Shown here piece by piece: positions 1 through 8,525 of a stretch of 64,000 nt of DNA. The notes beneath the pieces were generated by a model. The model saw nothing but the letters and a program-made list of their open reading frames with translations, did not search any database and was not told the DNA's origin. Positions within the stretch are counted from its first letter, which is position 1. Each line of letters opens with the position of its first letter. The stretch covers positions 124,001 through 188,000 of IMG/VR virus record IMGVR_UViG_3300032236_000747, one strand, 5' to 3'. Position numbers and translations under genes: made by a program. The DNA is from a virus.

Positions 1-948
1 TTCAGTATGAATGCTTACACTATCCTGAGCAAATATATCTATCTTACCATTGCTGGTCATTTCAATCCAAGCAGTTCCTTGACTGTTTGTTATGTAAACA
101 AGGTCCTGAGTATTATGTAGTAATATCTGTATACCGTTTCTAGTACGCAATCTTATTAACTCATTATCTCCGTTTACATCACCGTCGTCCATGACAAATG
201 TGTTGCCACCTAATCTACTAGCAGGCAATGTTGATAGAGATTCCCCACCATAACTATCATTTCTCTTTAAGAAGTTATCTGAGTTTACATCAAAAGGACC
301 AGGTGTTGAGATTCCAAAAACAGAACTAGGGCTTTCTCTTCTAGCACTGCTTGATGTTCCACCCCTTACTCGATCATACAATAATCCTTGGCTAGCCAAC
401 TGTATAGCAAATGGATGTATAGGAGGAATGTTGCTTAGACTACCTGTTCTAGCTTTATTAACTTCTGCCACAGGCAAATAGTATGTTGAACTAGTACCAG
501 ACTGCGGGTCACTTCCGTAAAACTGTTGATCAGACTGTGTTAATGCTGTAGAAGGAAGTTCTACTGAACCGATACCAGGTATCATTTGGTTAGCAAATCT
601 ATCTGTTACGCAACCAAACCAATATCCCTGACTTATATATCCTTCGATAAAAAATACCATAACCGTGCTGCCAGGATCAGGCGGAACCATCCACATGCCG
701 TAGCTTTTTTGTGTGCTATTGAATCCTGCGTTATCCTGGTTAAACATTACATTGGTGCTACCTGCATAAGGGCTTACATGTCTAACTTTTACAAGCTGGC
801 CGTCAATGTCATCGGGATTGTCTACATATCCGCGGATAAGGGCAACTTCTAAACGCCCCTGGAATTGAGTGTCAATAGTATTCTTAACAATGGCCAAATA
901 AGGTCCAGGGTGTTTTAATCGTTTAGATGATCTCGTTAACTCTGCCAT
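1..948 (-). CDS. 5: gp5-like baseplate hub/spike protein (C-terminus outside window)
   Basis: Reading leftward from the ATG at 948, 316 codons are open to the window edge, so the C-terminus is missing. Residues 1 to about 130 look like the OB-fold of gp5/VgrG proteins, with the stretches MVFFIEGYISQGYWFGCV and WMVPPDPGSTV. From about residue 260 the pattern NTFVMDDGD, LIRLRTRNGIQILLHN, then VYITNSQGTAWIEM marks the start of the needle-like beta-helix. T4 gp5 carries a lysozyme domain between these parts; here that interval (about 130-260) is too short and shows no lysozyme motif. The protein should form the membrane-puncturing spike under the hub. It is the last visible gene of a minus-strand operon, and its ATG directly follows the upstream gene's stop codon (TAA at 951-949). 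Confidence 0.8.
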   Translation of the reverse strand, partial: MAELTRSSKRLKHPGPYLAIVKNTIDTQFQGRLEVALIRGYVDNPDDIDGQLVKVRHVSPYAGSTNVMFNQDNAGFNSTQKSYGMWMVPPDPGSTVMVFFIEGYISQGYWFGCVTDRFANQMIPGIGSVELPSTALTQSDQQFYGSDPQSGTSSTYYLPVAEVNKARTGSLSNIPPIHPFAIQLASQGLLYDRVRGGTSSSARRESPSSVFGISTPGPFDVNSDNFLKRNDSYGGESLSTLPASRLGGNTFVMDDGDVNGDNELIRLRTRNGIQILLHNTQDLVYITNSQGTAWIEMTSNGKIDIFAQDSVSIHTE

Positions 949-3048
949 TTATTGTCCTTGCTGCGTTGGAGTATTTTGTATGTTTGCTGCATCACGTTTT
1001 ATTAACGCATTGATTTCATCCGATGCTGCTTTATCAACTAAAACGTCTGACGGCTCGCTGTTAATACGTAATACTTTTAGCTTCTGTGTAAAAACTCCAC
1101 TTTGAAAATGATTTATAATCTCAACTATTCTATAAAGACCGCTGAACTCTGCCGAAGTATTATCAAGAGCTAGACCTGTATCTTTACCAACATCAATAAT
1201 ACTGTTAACATTTATTTGAATGTATATATCAGCAGTTTGATGATCGGCATCGCCTGTATCTGTTATTCCTAGATTTTCTGGATCAGCATTAGAAACTATA
1301 TTGCCAATACCACCTTGTATTAGATAATATGGATCGCCCATAATATCAATATCAACATTTAACATATTAACTTCTTCTAGTAATGCTTGATGAACATTTT
1401 TAGCAGATACTGACCAAGGGTCCGAAGGAAGAGGGCCAGTGTTTTCACCAACAACTTCAACATTGGCAGACTTATACAATGTTCGCATGTGTATCGGTCT
1501 AAACTGATTGGTCTTTTTATTTGCTACAGGGTCTATATAAGACTTATCTTTATTAACATCTGATTCTGCTTCAAGTGTAGTAGCACCTTTTAGATTAGAT
1601 AAGTTTTTATTATATCCTTGATTAATAGACTGTGTTTGGAAAAATAAGTTATTATATTTTAGATTAAAAGATAAAACTTCTGTATTTTTACCTGTATAAA
1701 GGTAGTTGTATGTTCTTCTTACTCGTTTTGTAAAATCTGAATAAGCTATTTCTTTTGATTGATATTCAGGCAATCTACTTAAATGAACTTTATAAGGATA
1801 CACACTATAAACGTGATGATTAACTCCTATCCCGTTAACAGTATCATATTGGCTGTTAGGACTAGGAAAACTTTGTATAGATACATAAAAATACTCAAAC
1901 ATGTTATCTTTATCTAGGCCGCCGCCACTTGGTATTTGAGATAATCTTTCTCGTACCAAAGCACAATCTCTTAAAATAGCAGATATACAATCTGATATAT
2001 TTGCTGTTGCTGAAAACTGCACACTTGGTTTTGTAACAATAGTTGTTGGTGGTTTGAAAGAACGTCCGCCATTAACAGCAGCTTGTTTAACTACAGTGCC
2101 TGGTCTAACTAACACACCATTAGGACTTACCATTTCAGTATCCGAGGGTTTTACTGTATTACTTTCGTGATCCTTTTTAGTTGTATCATAAACAAACTTT
2201 GAAGTAAAAAAATCATTTGTATCATTACCGTTTGATCCTGCACTGACTACTACTCCAGTGTCGTCTACTTTAGGAAATCTTATTTCGTAGGTATCGTGTT
2301 TCCAATCATCTTCAGTCTTTCCGACTTTTTTAAGGTATTGATCTTTTACAGTATTATTAATCTTTGTAAAAAAATCTGTTAGTATATCCCCAACAGTGTC
2401 ACCTTCAGAGTTTATGTTAGCCGTTAATCTATTAGAATCAGCAAATGCCATTTCATTACATGGCACTGCTTTTACTTCGTAGACGGTGCCTGCTGAATCT
2501 GCTTTAACATCAATACCGGTTATTTTTATAGGAAAATATCTAGTACCATACTTTCCTATATCAACAGGAGTTTCATCATCGTCATCCGCATATCCAATGA
2601 ACTGAACTCTTAGTGCATAAGTTGCACTTTGGAATGTATCATAACCTGCGTTGTACGATGTTGCCACAAGTGCTTGAAATAAGCCGCCTACACTAAATGG
2701 TTCTGTTAATGTAAAGTTTAAATTGGTTGATTTACTAAAATTAGTTTTTTCATTAAACGCAGGTATCGTAGATATTTCTAGATTATCAAAATAGAAGTCG
2801 TATTGTCCTGCTACCATATCTGCTTGATCAGAAGAGGCTGACCCTTTTCCCGACGACTTTGCTATCATATAAGCAACATTATCTACATCTTGTTGTAGTT
2901 GATCGAGATCTATTCCGCCTGTATTAGGATCAAAACTACCCAGCGTAGAAGGTTGAACAGCAGATAATGTGAATACAGGATTATATACTCTTAAACGATT
3001 TAAAATATTACTATCTCTTGAGATAGTCTTAAAATCTATATCGGACAT
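949..3048 (-). CDS. probable baseplate hub protein (gp27-like position)
   Basis: This 699-residue protein lies between gp5-like and gp53-like genes in a minus-strand baseplate operon. The C-terminal segment GLYRIVEIINHFQSGVFTQ followed by LKVLRIN resembles the closing strands of hub proteins of the gp27/gpD type, which form the ring that holds the gp5 spike. The N-terminal half contains beta-rich text such as TNLNFTLTEPFSVGGLFQAL and an acidic loop DDDDET. It is much longer than T4 gp27 (about 390 residues), so the assignment rests mainly on position and the C-terminal motif. The start follows AGGAATATGAC, which overlaps the end of the preceding gene. An alternative is a fused or lineage-specific hub or wedge structural protein. 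Confidence 0.5.
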   Translation of the reverse strand: MSDIDFKTISRDSNILNRLRVYNPVFTLSAVQPSTLGSFDPNTGGIDLDQLQQDVDNVAYMIAKSSGKGSASSDQADMVAGQYDFYFDNLEISTIPAFNEKTNFSKSTNLNFTLTEPFSVGGLFQALVATSYNAGYDTFQSATYALRVQFIGYADDDDETPVDIGKYGTRYFPIKITGIDVKADSAGTVYEVKAVPCNEMAFADSNRLTANINSEGDTVGDILTDFFTKINNTVKDQYLKKVGKTEDDWKHDTYEIRFPKVDDTGVVVSAGSNGNDTNDFFTSKFVYDTTKKDHESNTVKPSDTEMVSPNGVLVRPGTVVKQAAVNGGRSFKPPTTIVTKPSVQFSATANISDCISAILRDCALVRERLSQIPSGGGLDKDNMFEYFYVSIQSFPSPNSQYDTVNGIGVNHHVYSVYPYKVHLSRLPEYQSKEIAYSDFTKRVRRTYNYLYTGKNTEVLSFNLKYNNLFFQTQSINQGYNKNLSNLKGATTLEAESDVNKDKSYIDPVANKKTNQFRPIHMRTLYKSANVEVVGENTGPLPSDPWSVSAKNVHQALLEEVNMLNVDIDIMGDPYYLIQGGIGNIVSNADPENLGITDTGDADHQTADIYIQINVNSIIDVGKDTGLALDNTSAEFSGLYRIVEIINHFQSGVFTQKLKVLRINSEPSDVLVDKAASDEINALIKRDAANIQNTPTQQGQ

Positions 3049-3049
3049 G

Positions 3050-3352
3050 TCATATTCCTAGAGAAGATTTTAGTGTGCTTAGTTGAGGTAAAAATATAAC
3101 GGTACCCGGTACCATATCAAAGATAGGATCTTTTATAACAGTTTTATTTCTTACTGCAAATACCCACCATAACTTGGAATCATTGTATAAGTCATTGGCA
3201 AGCAAGTCAGGTCTATTTTCATACTTAGGAGATATAGTAAATGGCACATCACTAACTGTACTAGGAATATCCCTTAGTGTAAGAACATCCATGTAACCGT
3301 TGGTAATAACTGTGGTGTAATAAGGACTAGATTTATTGTAAGCAGCAGTCAT
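3050..3352 (-). CDS. 53: gp53-like baseplate wedge protein, short form
   Basis: A 100-residue protein containing YENRPDLLANDLYNDSKLWW and VFAVRN, then KDPIFDMVPGTVIFLP. This corresponds to the core of T4 gp53 (RPEELANAIYGNPQLYWVL), a wedge subunit that joins the wedges around the hub. T4 gp53 has 196 residues, so this is a reduced version keeping mainly the LysM-like core and its 'Y-x-D/N-xxLWW' signature. It overlaps the upstream gene by one base (TAATG), which implies translational coupling, and is followed at once by the hub gene. The family call is fairly secure. Its exact equivalence to T4 gp53 is inferred from motif and operon position. Confidence 0.65.
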   Translation of the reverse strand: MTAAYNKSSPYYTTVITNGYMDVLTLRDIPSTVSDVPFTISPKYENRPDLLANDLYNDSKLWWVFAVRNKTVIKDPIFDMVPGTVIFLPQLSTLKSSLGI

Positions 3353-4113
3353 TATAGATATCCTTTTCCTGGTGTTTGTCCTTGGTTAGCAAGATTCCCT
3401 TTTAACAAATCATCAACACTGAACGTCATTTGCTCATACCTTGAATACACAGGAATTAGAGATAATGTAATAGTGCTTACGGTAGGAACCATATTAGATC
3501 CTTGATTAAAATAATCATACGAACCAGTTGTTCCATCAAGCATAGGACTAGTAATATAGTAATCTACATCAGGCGTTAGTTCTGTTTGAAAACTAGCAAC
3601 AGCAACTGGTACATTATCAAGTACAAATCCACCGTAGGCAGATAGTCTACAAATAGGAGGAGGACTACCTGCGTTAGTATCTGTGCCGAATGGCATTTTT
3701 GTTAAAGCATTTAACAATAACATCGTCGACAGGTATATACCTGCATCTGTGTCGTTCTGTACTGTAAACTTTGCTGATAACTTTATACTAGTTACCGCAC
3801 TATTTTTATAAGCATAAAAATTATAGTTAGAATGTATCAACGACTGCGGAGTCCAGGTAGCTGACCTTTCAAAACTTATAGAAGGTGTATAAGGAAAAAC
3901 GATACCACCGTTGTTAAACAGTTCGTTGCGAGGACCAGAAGTCAGTAAGTCCAGATTACAATAATCGTACGGAACAGTTAGTTTAGCTCGTTTATCTTCG
4001 ATTTGGGTTCCAGCCCATGATACAGCAGTGCCACCAGTGGCGCCGGATCCAAACAGTTTTGAAATAGCGTAACCAGCAGCGCCAAGTGCAACAATATTTC
4101 CAAGTTTACCCAT
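3352..4113 (-). CDS. baseplate/tail-tube junction protein (gp48/gp54-like)
   Basis: A 253-residue protein that heads the minus-strand baseplate operon. It has a small hydrophobic N-terminus (IVALGAAGYAISKLFGSGA) and a central FPYTPSISFERSATW stretch. The rest is beta-rich, ending with VPTVSTITLSLIPVYSRYEQ. In marine T4-like phages, proteins of this size and order next to gp53 and gp5 are the baseplate-to-tube initiators related to gp48 and gp54, on which the tail tube polymerises. I cannot decide between gp48 and gp54 by eye. The start ATG (4113) is preceded by a GAGGAAA ribosome site and a late-promoter-like TAAATA on the same strand. Confidence 0.5.
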   Translation of the reverse strand: MGKLGNIVALGAAGYAISKLFGSGATGGTAVSWAGTQIEDKRAKLTVPYDYCNLDLLTSGPRNELFNNGGIVFPYTPSISFERSATWTPQSLIHSNYNFYAYKNSAVTSIKLSAKFTVQNDTDAGIYLSTMLLLNALTKMPFGTDTNAGSPPPICRLSAYGGFVLDNVPVAVASFQTELTPDVDYYITSPMLDGTTGSYDYFNQGSNMVPTVSTITLSLIPVYSRYEQMTFSVDDLLKGNLANQGQTPGKGYL

Positions 4114-4132
4114 AAATATATTTCCTCAGCAA

Positions 4133-4138
4133 TATTTA
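4133..4138 (-). promoter_or_regulatory. late-promoter-like TAAATA box for the baseplate operon
   Basis: On the minus strand the sequence reads GGTAAATATTG, sharing TAAATA with the T4 late consensus TATAAATA. It lies about 20 bases before the ATG at 4113, with GAGGAAA between them. The match is partial and the leader would be short. Confidence 0.4.
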
Positions 4139-4168
4139 CCTAATAAATAAACTGCATACATAATCCGG

Positions 4169-4198
4169 TTGACATGTATAGCCGAAACAGTCTATACT
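4169..4198 (+). promoter_or_regulatory. sigma70-type promoter for gp55
   Basis: TTGACA at 4169-4174 and TATACT at 4193-4198 are separated by 18 bases. It faces gp55 and leaves a short leader with AGGAG at 4206-4210. This is a host-RNA-polymerase promoter, fitting early or middle expression of the late sigma factor. Confidence 0.7.
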
Positions 4199-4222
4199 AC
4201 AAAAAAGGAGAAGTCATAATAA

Positions 4223-5131
4223 ATGACCAGTATAATATCACCCACAGGGCGTAAAGTAAAATATCTCAATAACAGAGATTTATTAGCAGAAATACACAAA
4301 AGTAAATGTAGTTTTAGCAGTTTTGTAAAGCCCGATTACAGCCAACACGACATTATTCTTACACACCTAGACAAAGTTAATATTCGCACACTAGCAGATG
4401 CTAAACGAGCTAGGGCAAAAAGACTAGGACTCGAAGCTTTTATGAAAGCAAGAGCAAGCGGAGATAAGAAAAGTAAACTAGCAGACTTTTTGCCAGATTA
4501 CAAAAAAATCCCAAAAACAGATTTGATTATTAGAATCATGACGTTCGATCATGTACCACTTGCTCCTGGACGAAAAAAGACCGTTAAGAGCACAGCAGAC
4601 GGACACGAGAAAGTAAACTTTCCTCCATTCCAGCACTGGAAGTTTGACGACACTGATGAGCTAGTTTGCGTTGGCAAGAGTCACTGGAAAGGCGGAATGA
4701 AAACTGGTAAGTTTACCAAAGATCACGGACGCATTACAGAAAACCTAGGCAAGATGTTTATCAAACTAAGTGAGCGTTACGCACAGCGTAGCAACTGGCG
4801 AGGTTATACCTATGTTGAAGAAATGCGCGGACAGGCTATTCTACAGTTATCACAGATTGGATTGCAGTTCGACGAAAGCAAATCAGAGAACCCGTTTGCC
4901 TACTACACCGCAGCAGTTACCAACAGTTTTACTAGAGTACTTAACCTAGAAAAGAAAAATCAAAACATTCGCGATGACTTGTTAGAATCTGTGGGCTTGA
5001 CTCCGAGTATGACTCGTCAAAACAGTCAAGAGTTTGCCGAAGAGATTGCACGCCAAGCCGAAATGTATAAGAGCCTTAGAAACTCTAAGAGCTCGGCACC
5101 CGCTGTCGAGGAAGATGAAGAAGAAGCTTGA
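4223..5131 (+). CDS. 55: late-transcription sigma factor gp55
   Basis: A 302-residue protein whose residues about 190-255 form the sigma region 2-like core: WRGYTYVEEMRGQAILQLSQ, then FDESKSENPFAYYTAAVTNS and NIRDDLLE. This matches the T4 gp55 layout (a helix, then NPFAYFTQ and a basic helix) and the cyanophage-type gp55 that continues with LTPSMTRQ. In T4, gp55 replaces sigma70 on host RNA polymerase and reads TATAAATA promoters with the sliding clamp and gp33. T4 gp55 has 185 residues; here about 170 extra N-terminal residues include FPPFQHWKF and GKSHWKGGM. The C-terminus is very acidic (EEDEEEA). I see no clear hydrophobic clamp-binding tail. A sigma70-type promoter precedes it and gp47 follows. 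Confidence 0.88.
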   Translation: MTSIISPTGRKVKYLNNRDLLAEIHKSKCSFSSFVKPDYSQHDIILTHLDKVNIRTLADAKRARAKRLGLEAFMKARASGDKKSKLADFLPDYKKIPKTDLIIRIMTFDHVPLAPGRKKTVKSTADGHEKVNFPPFQHWKFDDTDELVCVGKSHWKGGMKTGKFTKDHGRITENLGKMFIKLSERYAQRSNWRGYTYVEEMRGQAILQLSQIGLQFDESKSENPFAYYTAAVTNSFTRVLNLEKKNQNIRDDLLESVGLTPSMTRQNSQEFAEEIARQAEMYKSLRNSKSSAPAVEEDEEEA

Positions 5132-5147
5132 TCTGAGCAAATGATAT

Positions 5148-5181
5148 TTGACATCAGTGTGGTTTTTAAGCTACACTGATG
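5148..5181 (+). promoter_or_regulatory. sigma70-type promoter for gp47 with embedded inverted repeat
   Basis: TTGACA (5148-5153) and TACACT (5172-5177) are 18 bases apart, as in the gp55 promoter. A perfect 9-base inverted repeat, CATCAGTGT at 5152-5160 and ACACTGATG at 5173-5181, covers the ends of both boxes with a 12-base interval. It may be an operator, or an RNA hairpin at the end of the gp55 transcript. TTAGGAG follows, then the gp47 ATG. Confidence 0.6.
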
Positions 5182-5200
5182 TTAGGAGAATAATAACTAG

Positions 5201-6214
5201 ATGGCTCTATTCAAAAAAGTTGCTTGTTTTACAGACATTCACTTCGGATTAAAATCAAATTCAGGAACACACAACAAAGACTGCGAAGAATTTGTAGATT
5301 GGTTTATCGAACAAGCGCAGAAGGCAGGTTGCGAAACTTGTATTTTCCTCGGCGATTGGCATCATAACAGAAACTCGATCAATCTTATAACTTTGGATAC
5401 CAGCATTAGGTGTCTAGAAAAACTAGGCGCGGCCTTTGATCAGTTCTTTTGGTTTCCTGGCAACCACGATTTGTTTTACAAAGACAAGCGTGACATTCAT
5501 TCTAGTGCGTTTGGTCGCCATATACCTGGTGTTACTGTTGTAGACAGTGTTATGACCCAGGGTGATGTTACCCTAGTTCCGTGGCTTGTCGGGGATGAGT
5601 GGAAGACAATGAAAGACGTTAAGAGCAAATATGTGTTCGGTCACTTTGAACTTCCGTTATTCTACATGAACGCTATGGTTCAAATGCCGGATCACGGCGA
5701 ACTAACTGCCGATCAGTTTAATGGCCCTGACTATGTTTTCAGCGGACACTTTCACAAAAGACAAAACAAAGGCAATATCTTTTACATAGGTAATGCCTTT
5801 CCCCATAACTTTGCTGATACTTGGGACGATGAACGAGGAATGATGGTTATGGAATGGGGCGGAGAGCCCGAGTTTATTAACTGGGACAACTGTCCTAAGT
5901 TCCGCACTGTTAAGTTAAGTGAACTTATTGATAAAAAAGATACTATCCTTAAGAGCAAAATGCATCTCAAGGTACAACTAGACATTGATATATCGTTCGA
6001 AGAAGCAAACTTTATCAAAGAATCGTTTGTAACTGAATACGACATTAGAGAAATCAGTCTTATACAAGAACGAAATAGCATAGAAAGTAACGTAGACGAC
6101 AATGCCGAAGTTAAGTTTGAAAGTGTTGATCAAATCGTTACTGAGCAACTAGTTAACATCGAAAGTGAAACTATCGATAAGTTAGTGCTGTTAGAAATAT
6201 ACAGAGCTTTATAA
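5201..6214 (+). CDS. 47: gp47, Mre11-like recombination nuclease subunit
   Basis: A 337-residue protein, close to T4 gp47 (339). All metallophosphoesterase motifs are present in order: TDIHFG (D12, H14), LGDWHHNR (D52), PGNHD (N88, H89, D90), FGHFE (H148) and SGHFHKR (H183, H185). These residues bind the two catalytic metal ions. With gp46 it forms the SbcCD/Rad50-Mre11-type nuclease that resects DNA ends for recombination-dependent replication and helps degrade host DNA. ATG at 5201 is preceded by AGGAG. The oxygenase gene begins four bases after its stop codon, so gp47, the oxygenase and gp46 form one tight operon. Confidence 0.95.
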   Translation: MALFKKVACFTDIHFGLKSNSGTHNKDCEEFVDWFIEQAQKAGCETCIFLGDWHHNRNSINLITLDTSIRCLEKLGAAFDQFFWFPGNHDLFYKDKRDIHSSAFGRHIPGVTVVDSVMTQGDVTLVPWLVGDEWKTMKDVKSKYVFGHFELPLFYMNAMVQMPDHGELTADQFNGPDYVFSGHFHKRQNKGNIFYIGNAFPHNFADTWDDERGMMVMEWGGEPEFINWDNCPKFRTVKLSELIDKKDTILKSKMHLKVQLDIDISFEEANFIKESFVTEYDIREISLIQERNSIESNVDDNAEVKFESVDQIVTEQLVNIESETIDKLVLLEIYRAL

Positions 6215-6217
6215 GAT

Positions 6218-6709
6218 ATGTTACTAGATTTATTTCCAACTAAGGTTATTGTGGAAACATTATCAAAAGATATATTTTTAGATCTTGCGGTAAAGTATTC
6301 CTCTAGCGACTCTAAAGATTGGAAAGATTTGCTCGCAGATGATTTAATGATAACAAATATAATGTCTACCTACTATGAAGGAAAATACATTATATGCGAC
6401 GGATGGGTTAGAAGCGGCCATAACAGTTTTAATATTCATTGCGATAACCATTACGGTAATCAATTTGTTTGTATTGTTCAACTGTTTGGAGATCAACAAT
6501 CCGGAGGCGAGCTAGTGTTATATGATCCTTCTTGGAGAAATCCTCAGTGGATGTCTGATAACAAACAAGCAGATTCGATAACACATGTGGTTCCATTTAT
6601 ACCAGGACAGGTTATCATTTTTCCATCAAACGTGTGGCATAGTGTAACAGAATATTCAGGCAATATATCTAGAATAACACTCAACTTAATGATTAGAAGA
6701 GTTGATTGA
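6218..6709 (+). CDS. 2-oxoglutarate/Fe(II)-dependent oxygenase
   Basis: This 163-residue protein shows the double-stranded beta-helix signature of the Fe(II)/2OG oxygenases. It has an iron-binding H74-x-D76 in FNIHCDNHYGNQF, the distal H141 in IIFPSNVWHSVTEY, and R152 in ISRITLNL, placed to bind the 2-oxoglutarate carboxylate. GGELVLYDP and PFIPGQVIIFPS are the usual strands around the site. It resembles the prolyl-hydroxylase-like branch frequent in marine T4-like phages, whose substrates are mostly unknown. It lies between gp47 and gp46 with gaps of only 3 and 7 bases, so it is probably co-transcribed with them. Whether it acts on DNA, a peptide or a small molecule cannot be told from sequence. 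Confidence 0.85.
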   Translation: MLLDLFPTKVIVETLSKDIFLDLAVKYSSSDSKDWKDLLADDLMITNIMSTYYEGKYIICDGWVRSGHNSFNIHCDNHYGNQFVCIVQLFGDQQSGGELVLYDPSWRNPQWMSDNKQADSITHVVPFIPGQVIIFPSNVWHSVTEYSGNISRITLNLMIRRVD

Positions 6710-6716
6710 TTAAAAT

Positions 6717-8498
6717 ATGACATTTAAACTTAAAACTATAACAGTAAAAAACTTTATGAGCGTGGGTGCTCAGACCCAAGCTGTGGCCTTTGACCGCGAA
6801 CACCTAACATTAGTCTTAGGAGAGAACGTAGATCAAGGCGGTGGCGAAGGTGGAGAACGCAATGGTACAGGTAAAACTACTATCATTAACGCACTCAGCT
6901 ATGCTCTGTATGGACATATCATACGTGCCGAGGTAAGAAAAGAGAATCTAATCAACTTGATCAACGGTAAAGGCATGTTAGTTACTGTTGAGTTTGAACA
7001 AAACGGTGTAAAATACAAGATTGAACGAGGCCGTAAGCCCAATATTTTGAAACTTTACATCAATGATCAAGAGCAAAAGAGCGAAGACAGTGACGAAAGT
7101 CAGGGCGATAGCCGAGAAACACAGAAGCATATAGAACAGTTATTGAACATGAGTCACACTATGTTCAAGCATTTAGTGGCTTTAAACACCTATACTGAGC
7201 CGTTTTTAAGCATGAAAGCGGGCGATCAACGCGAAGTTATTGAACAGTTACTAGGTATTACACTATTAAGTGAAAAAGCAGAACAACTAAAACAACTACT
7301 AAAAGAAACCAAAGATTCTATACAAGCAGAGACATTTAAAATCGACGGAATCAAAAAAGCCAACGAAAATGTACAGAAAAGCATTGAAAGTCTAGCACTC
7401 AAGAGTAGTGCTTGGAATAATAAAAAAGACGAAGATCTAATAAAGCTCAGCAGAGCAATAGCAGACCTTGAATCTATAGACATTGAAGCAGAACTAGGAA
7501 AGCACGCAGACCTTAAAGTATATGACGAACTAAGTGCTAGGATTCGTAGTTTGCAAAAAGAACAAGCAACTATAGAATCTGCTATAGGGCAAGCTGACAA
7601 AACACTTAAAAAATATCTAGAAGAGCTTGATAAACTTGCTAATAAGACATGCCATGCGTGTGAGCAAGAACTACATGACCATAAACACGAAGAAATGACT
7701 GAGTTAGCTCAGAAACATGTAGAAGAAGCTCAAATATATTGTACAAAACTGTTAAACAACTTCAATAAAATCAGAACCGAACTAGATGAAATCGGGGATA
7801 TTAACGGACGTCCTAATACGTACTACGAAACTTTAAACGAAGCATTGGGTCACAGAAACAATCTAGCTAACCTAATGAATAGCTTAGAGAATCGTGCTCT
7901 TGAAGAAAACCCATATGATGAGCAGATAGAAGAGTTAAAGAAGACAGCGTTACAACCGTTAGATTGGGAAATAGTCAACACTTTAACCAAATATCGAGAT
8001 CACCAGGACTTTTTACTCAAGCTGTTAACTAATAAAGATAGTTTTATCCGTAAAAAGATCATAGATCAGAATCTAACGTTCTTAAATAAACGCCTAGGCT
8101 ACTATGTTGACAAACTAGGACTACCACATACTGTTGCTTTCCAAAACGATTTAACTGTTATTATTACACAGTTAGGCAAAGACATAGATTTTTATAACCT
8201 TAGTAGAGGCGAAGGTAACAGAGTTATACTTGCTACTAGCTTTGCGTTTAGAGATGTATGGGAGAACTTGTACCAACCTATTAACTTATTGTTCATCGAT
8301 GAGCTGTTAGACAACGGAACCGATGCTAGCGGTGTGGAAAAGAGTCTTGCTATCCTTAAAAAGATGAGCAGAGAGCGCAATAAGAACATATTTGTTATTA
8401 GTCATAGGGACGAACTGCTAGGTCGAGTTGATAATATCTTGCGTGTTGTTAAAGAAAACGGGTTTACAAGTTATGAAAACTCAGCAGAACCGGTTTGA
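6717..8498 (+). CDS. 46: gp46, Rad50/SbcC-like ATPase of the recombination nuclease
   Basis: A 593-residue SMC-type ATPase. The Walker A motif is RNGTGKTT near residues 48-55, preceded by an unusual Gly-rich insert (GENVDQGGGEGGE). Coiled-coil arms flank a zinc-hook CHAC at 312-315. The signature LSRGEGNR lies near 495, Walker B LLFIDELLD near 524, and the switch ISHRDE near 561. Gene 46 ATPases open and close the gp47 nuclease on DNA ends. Length and motif spacing match T4 gp46 (560). The weak-looking start (ATTAAAATATG) is supported by the conserved beginning FKLKTITVKNFMSVG. It is translated just downstream of the oxygenase gene. Confidence 0.95.
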   Translation: MTFKLKTITVKNFMSVGAQTQAVAFDREHLTLVLGENVDQGGGEGGERNGTGKTTIINALSYALYGHIIRAEVRKENLINLINGKGMLVTVEFEQNGVKYKIERGRKPNILKLYINDQEQKSEDSDESQGDSRETQKHIEQLLNMSHTMFKHLVALNTYTEPFLSMKAGDQREVIEQLLGITLLSEKAEQLKQLLKETKDSIQAETFKIDGIKKANENVQKSIESLALKSSAWNNKKDEDLIKLSRAIADLESIDIEAELGKHADLKVYDELSARIRSLQKEQATIESAIGQADKTLKKYLEELDKLANKTCHACEQELHDHKHEEMTELAQKHVEEAQIYCTKLLNNFNKIRTELDEIGDINGRPNTYYETLNEALGHRNNLANLMNSLENRALEENPYDEQIEELKKTALQPLDWEIVNTLTKYRDHQDFLLKLLTNKDSFIRKKIIDQNLTFLNKRLGYYVDKLGLPHTVAFQNDLTVIITQLGKDIDFYNLSRGEGNRVILATSFAFRDVWENLYQPINLLFIDELLDNGTDASGVEKSLAILKKMSRERNKNIFVISHRDELLGRVDNILRVVKENGFTSYENSAEPV

Positions 8499-8525
8499 CC
8501 ATATAGAAACAAGGGCATGAGATAA

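Noticed and set aside
586-852. Plus-strand open frame of 88 codons
   Set aside because: It lies opposite the gp5-like gene, whose minus-strand reading gives recognisable protein motifs.
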